A stretch of 6,930 nucleotides of DNA, taken from assembly GCA_016201185.1 (NCBI GenBank), contig JACQDG010000099.1, forward strand, positions 1-6,930, written 5' to 3'. Position numbers and translations under genes: made by a program. Shown one piece after another: positions 5,390 through 6,930 of the stretch (positions are counted from its first letter, which is position 1; each line of letters opens with the position of its first letter). The notes below the pieces were generated by a model that saw only the letters and a list, made by a program, of their open reading frames with translations, searched no databases and had not been told where the DNA came from. This DNA is from Acidobacteriota bacterium. GTDB taxonomy: Bacteria > Acidobacteriota > Terriglobia > Bryobacterales > JACQDG01.

Positions 5390-6930
5390 CTAGAAAGCTG
5401 CGGCCACGGCCAGGGACACGGTGTTGCTGGCAATCGACGCCAGTTGCAGCAGAACAGGAATCTCCGCGCCGAGCGGCGCTTGCGCCGGCACAGTGAGGTT
5501 GACCTGGTTGAGTCCCGGAAAGCCCGGGGCCGGGCCGGAGTAGTCGATGGCGGCCAGGGCGCCGCCGATCCGCCCGATGGGAAGAAAATCCGGGCGCAGG
5601 CTAAGTGGATTGCGGACCCCGAAGCCGGTGGCAAACAGCTCGATGATTTCCCCGTGCCGGGCGGGGTCCTGCGGGGAAATCAGCCGGCCATCGGCATGCA
5701 GCGCGGCCGCCGGCCCTTGGCCCGTGCCGGACAGGGAAAAAAGCCCCGGCGCATAGAGCGACAGCGACGCCATTAGTGGATTCGACCGGACCCCTTCCCG
5801 GATCACCACGACATCTGTTCCGGGCAAGGCGGCGGGCATCACCAGGTTGATTTGTCTTGGCGATACGTATAGGAGCAGGGCGGGCTCGCCTCCGACCTCG
5901 ACCCGCGTATCGCCCAGGATGAGCGGAAGCGGCAAAGCGGTAGCCCAGGCCTCAGCATCGGCCAGCTCCGTGCCAAACAACGTGGCGATCGACCCGGACG
6001 CCACTTGCGGCTGAAAGCCGGCCCCATTCACGAGGGCTGCCGGCTGCGGCGTCGGAGGAGGCTGCACCGACGGCCGCACAAACCACGGGCGCGCCGTGGT
6101 GTCGCTCTTGAAAAAATCCAGCAGCATCCGCGCCACCTTCTCGCGGCCCGATGGTGACGGATGCGTGCCGTCGTCCTCGAAATCGGAACAGGCCCAGACC
6201 AGCCCGTCGCGGCGGGCCTGCGTCCCATCGGCCCAAAGATACGGCCCCCAAGCCATCCAGGGGGCCTGGCCGCTCGAGTACCTCAAGGCCGGATCACCCT
6301 GGATTTGCTGCTCGATCAGCCATTTCACGGCAAACCCGGACTGGTAGGCGTATGGCTCGGGGTTCAGATCGGTCGAGGCATAGCCGCCGTAGATGCGGCT
6401 GGAAAGATAAAGCAGGCGCAGGCTGGCGAAGTGTGAGCCGATCGTCTGAGCCAGCAACCGCAATTCCGCCTGGAGGCGCCGCGCATCATCAGGAAACTTC
6501 GGCGTGGGCCGGGCGTCGGCCTCCTTCAGCCAGATGACCTGCACCTGGGCCGGGCTGGCGCCCGCGGCCCGCAGCCGCTCCTCGACGACGGTCCAGTAGG
6601 GCGCACCGTCGGAAACAATGCGGTCGGCCGACCAGCCGTCCTGGGCGCCGTCGACGATGACGAGCCGCGGGTTCTTTTGCGGGTCGGCGTCGGCCAGCGA
6701 TTTGAACACGGAGAACTCCATGGTCGTGTTCGACATGCCGATGGAGAGCAGGACGATCTTGCCGTTTTCCTGGTCGTTGGCGCCGGCCCAGTCGCGGGGC
6801 CGCACGCTGGCCGCCAGTTGGAAGCCGGCCGCCTCGTGCGCCGCCGGCCGCTTGTTGGCGCCGTCGGGATACAGGCCGCCCGGCATGCCCTGGTAGGGAG
6901 GGAAAAAGAAAGGATCATTCAGCGGCTTGA
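5390..6930 (-). CDS. SGNH-hydrolase-like protein with Solibacter C-terminal domain (TIGR03437), N-terminus cut by window edge
   Basis: The frame stays open to the right edge (upstream residues include KPLNDPFFFPPYQG before the Met at 6886), so the N-terminus, probably with a secretion signal, lies outside. In all, 512 residues are visible. Counting from that Met, residues 44-262 look like an SGNH-type hydrolase: LLSIGMSNTT at 47-55 with a possible nucleophile Ser52, VIVDGAQ at 76-82, and DDGTHPSPSG at 238-247 supplying the DxxH pair Asp239/His242. A Pro-rich linker PPPTPQP at 276-282 follows. Residues about 284-498 match the Solibacter C-terminal domain: NGAGFQPQVASGSIATLFG, YVSPRQINLVMP, YAPGLFSL, GEIIELFATGFG and GLNQVNLTVP. 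The domain is typical of large secreted acidobacterial proteins of unknown role. I recall conserved acidobacterial proteins with the same PGGLYPDG, SNTT and PYLWADG wording. Enzyme activity is not shown, and the SGNH assignment is moderate. Confidence 0.88.
   Translation of the reverse strand, partial: KPLNDPFFFPPYQGMPGGLYPDGANKRPAAHEAAGFQLAASVRPRDWAGANDQENGKIVLLSIGMSNTTMEFSVFKSLADADPQKNPRLVIVDGAQDGWSADRIVSDGAPYWTVVEERLRAAGASPAQVQVIWLKEADARPTPKFPDDARRLQAELRLLAQTIGSHFASLRLLYLSSRIYGGYASTDLNPEPYAYQSGFAVKWLIEQQIQGDPALRYSSGQAPWMAWGPYLWADGTQARRDGLVWACSDFEDDGTHPSPSGREKVARMLLDFFKSDTTARPWFVRPSVQPPPTPQPAALVNGAGFQPQVASGSIATLFGTELADAEAWATALPLPLILGDTRVEVGGEPALLLYVSPRQINLVMPAALPGTDVVVIREGVRSNPLMASLSLYAPGLFSLSGTGQGPAAALHADGRLISPQDPARHGEIIELFATGFGVRNPLSLRPDFLPIGRIGGALAAIDYSGPAPGFPGLNQVNLTVPAQAPLGAEIPVLLQLASIASNTVSLAVAAAF

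Overview
The window is GC-rich bacterial chromosomal DNA. The best taxonomic clue is the C-terminal domain of the last gene, which matches from memory the 'Solibacter' C-terminal domain (TIGR03437) found mainly in Acidobacteriota of the Solibacter/Bryobacter group. I therefore infer an acidobacterium of that group. No rRNA, tRNA, CRISPR array, transposase or phage gene is visible.

Layout: (1) Positions 1-3507, plus strand, hold a tightly packed carbohydrate-type ABC importer operon: the C-terminal half of a double ATPase (cut by the left edge), two different RbsC-family permeases, and a lipoprotein substrate-binding protein. The junctions are 15 nt apart, overlapping by 11 nt, and overlapping by 1 nt. 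The gene order (ATPase, permease, permease, binding protein) and the binding protein itself resemble LsrACDB, the autoinducer-2 importer, but four of the six known AI-2-contacting positions are changed. A related sugar or sugar-like ligand is more likely. (2) Positions 3508-3622 hold an imperfect inverted repeat (CGCAGAGACACAGAG type), a dispersed intergenic element of a kind seen in many genomes, lying between two convergent genes. (3) Positions 3623-4507, minus strand, hold a DapA-superfamily class I aldolase that most resembles 4-hydroxy-2-oxoglutarate aldolase (HOGA1) and lacks the arginine typical of true dihydrodipicolinate synthase. (4) Positions 4508-4583 form a short divergent intergenic region with -10-like hexamers very close to ATG codons on both sides. 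(5) Positions 4584-5380, plus strand, form a two-gene ATGA-overlapping unit: a very basic 61-aa protein and a 204-aa protein of the uncharacterised 'VNCPFD' family, whose motif layout suggests a Rossmann-like TIR/deoxyribosyltransferase-type fold. (6) Positions 5390-6930, minus strand, hold a large protein, cut by the right edge, that joins an SGNH-hydrolase-like module to the Solibacter C-terminal domain.

How they work together: the transporter genes clearly form one import system. The aldolase could act on a keto-acid derived from the imported compound, but it is convergent and separately transcribed, so this is only a guess. The two-gene unit is the least explained part of the window and the best candidate for an undescribed system.
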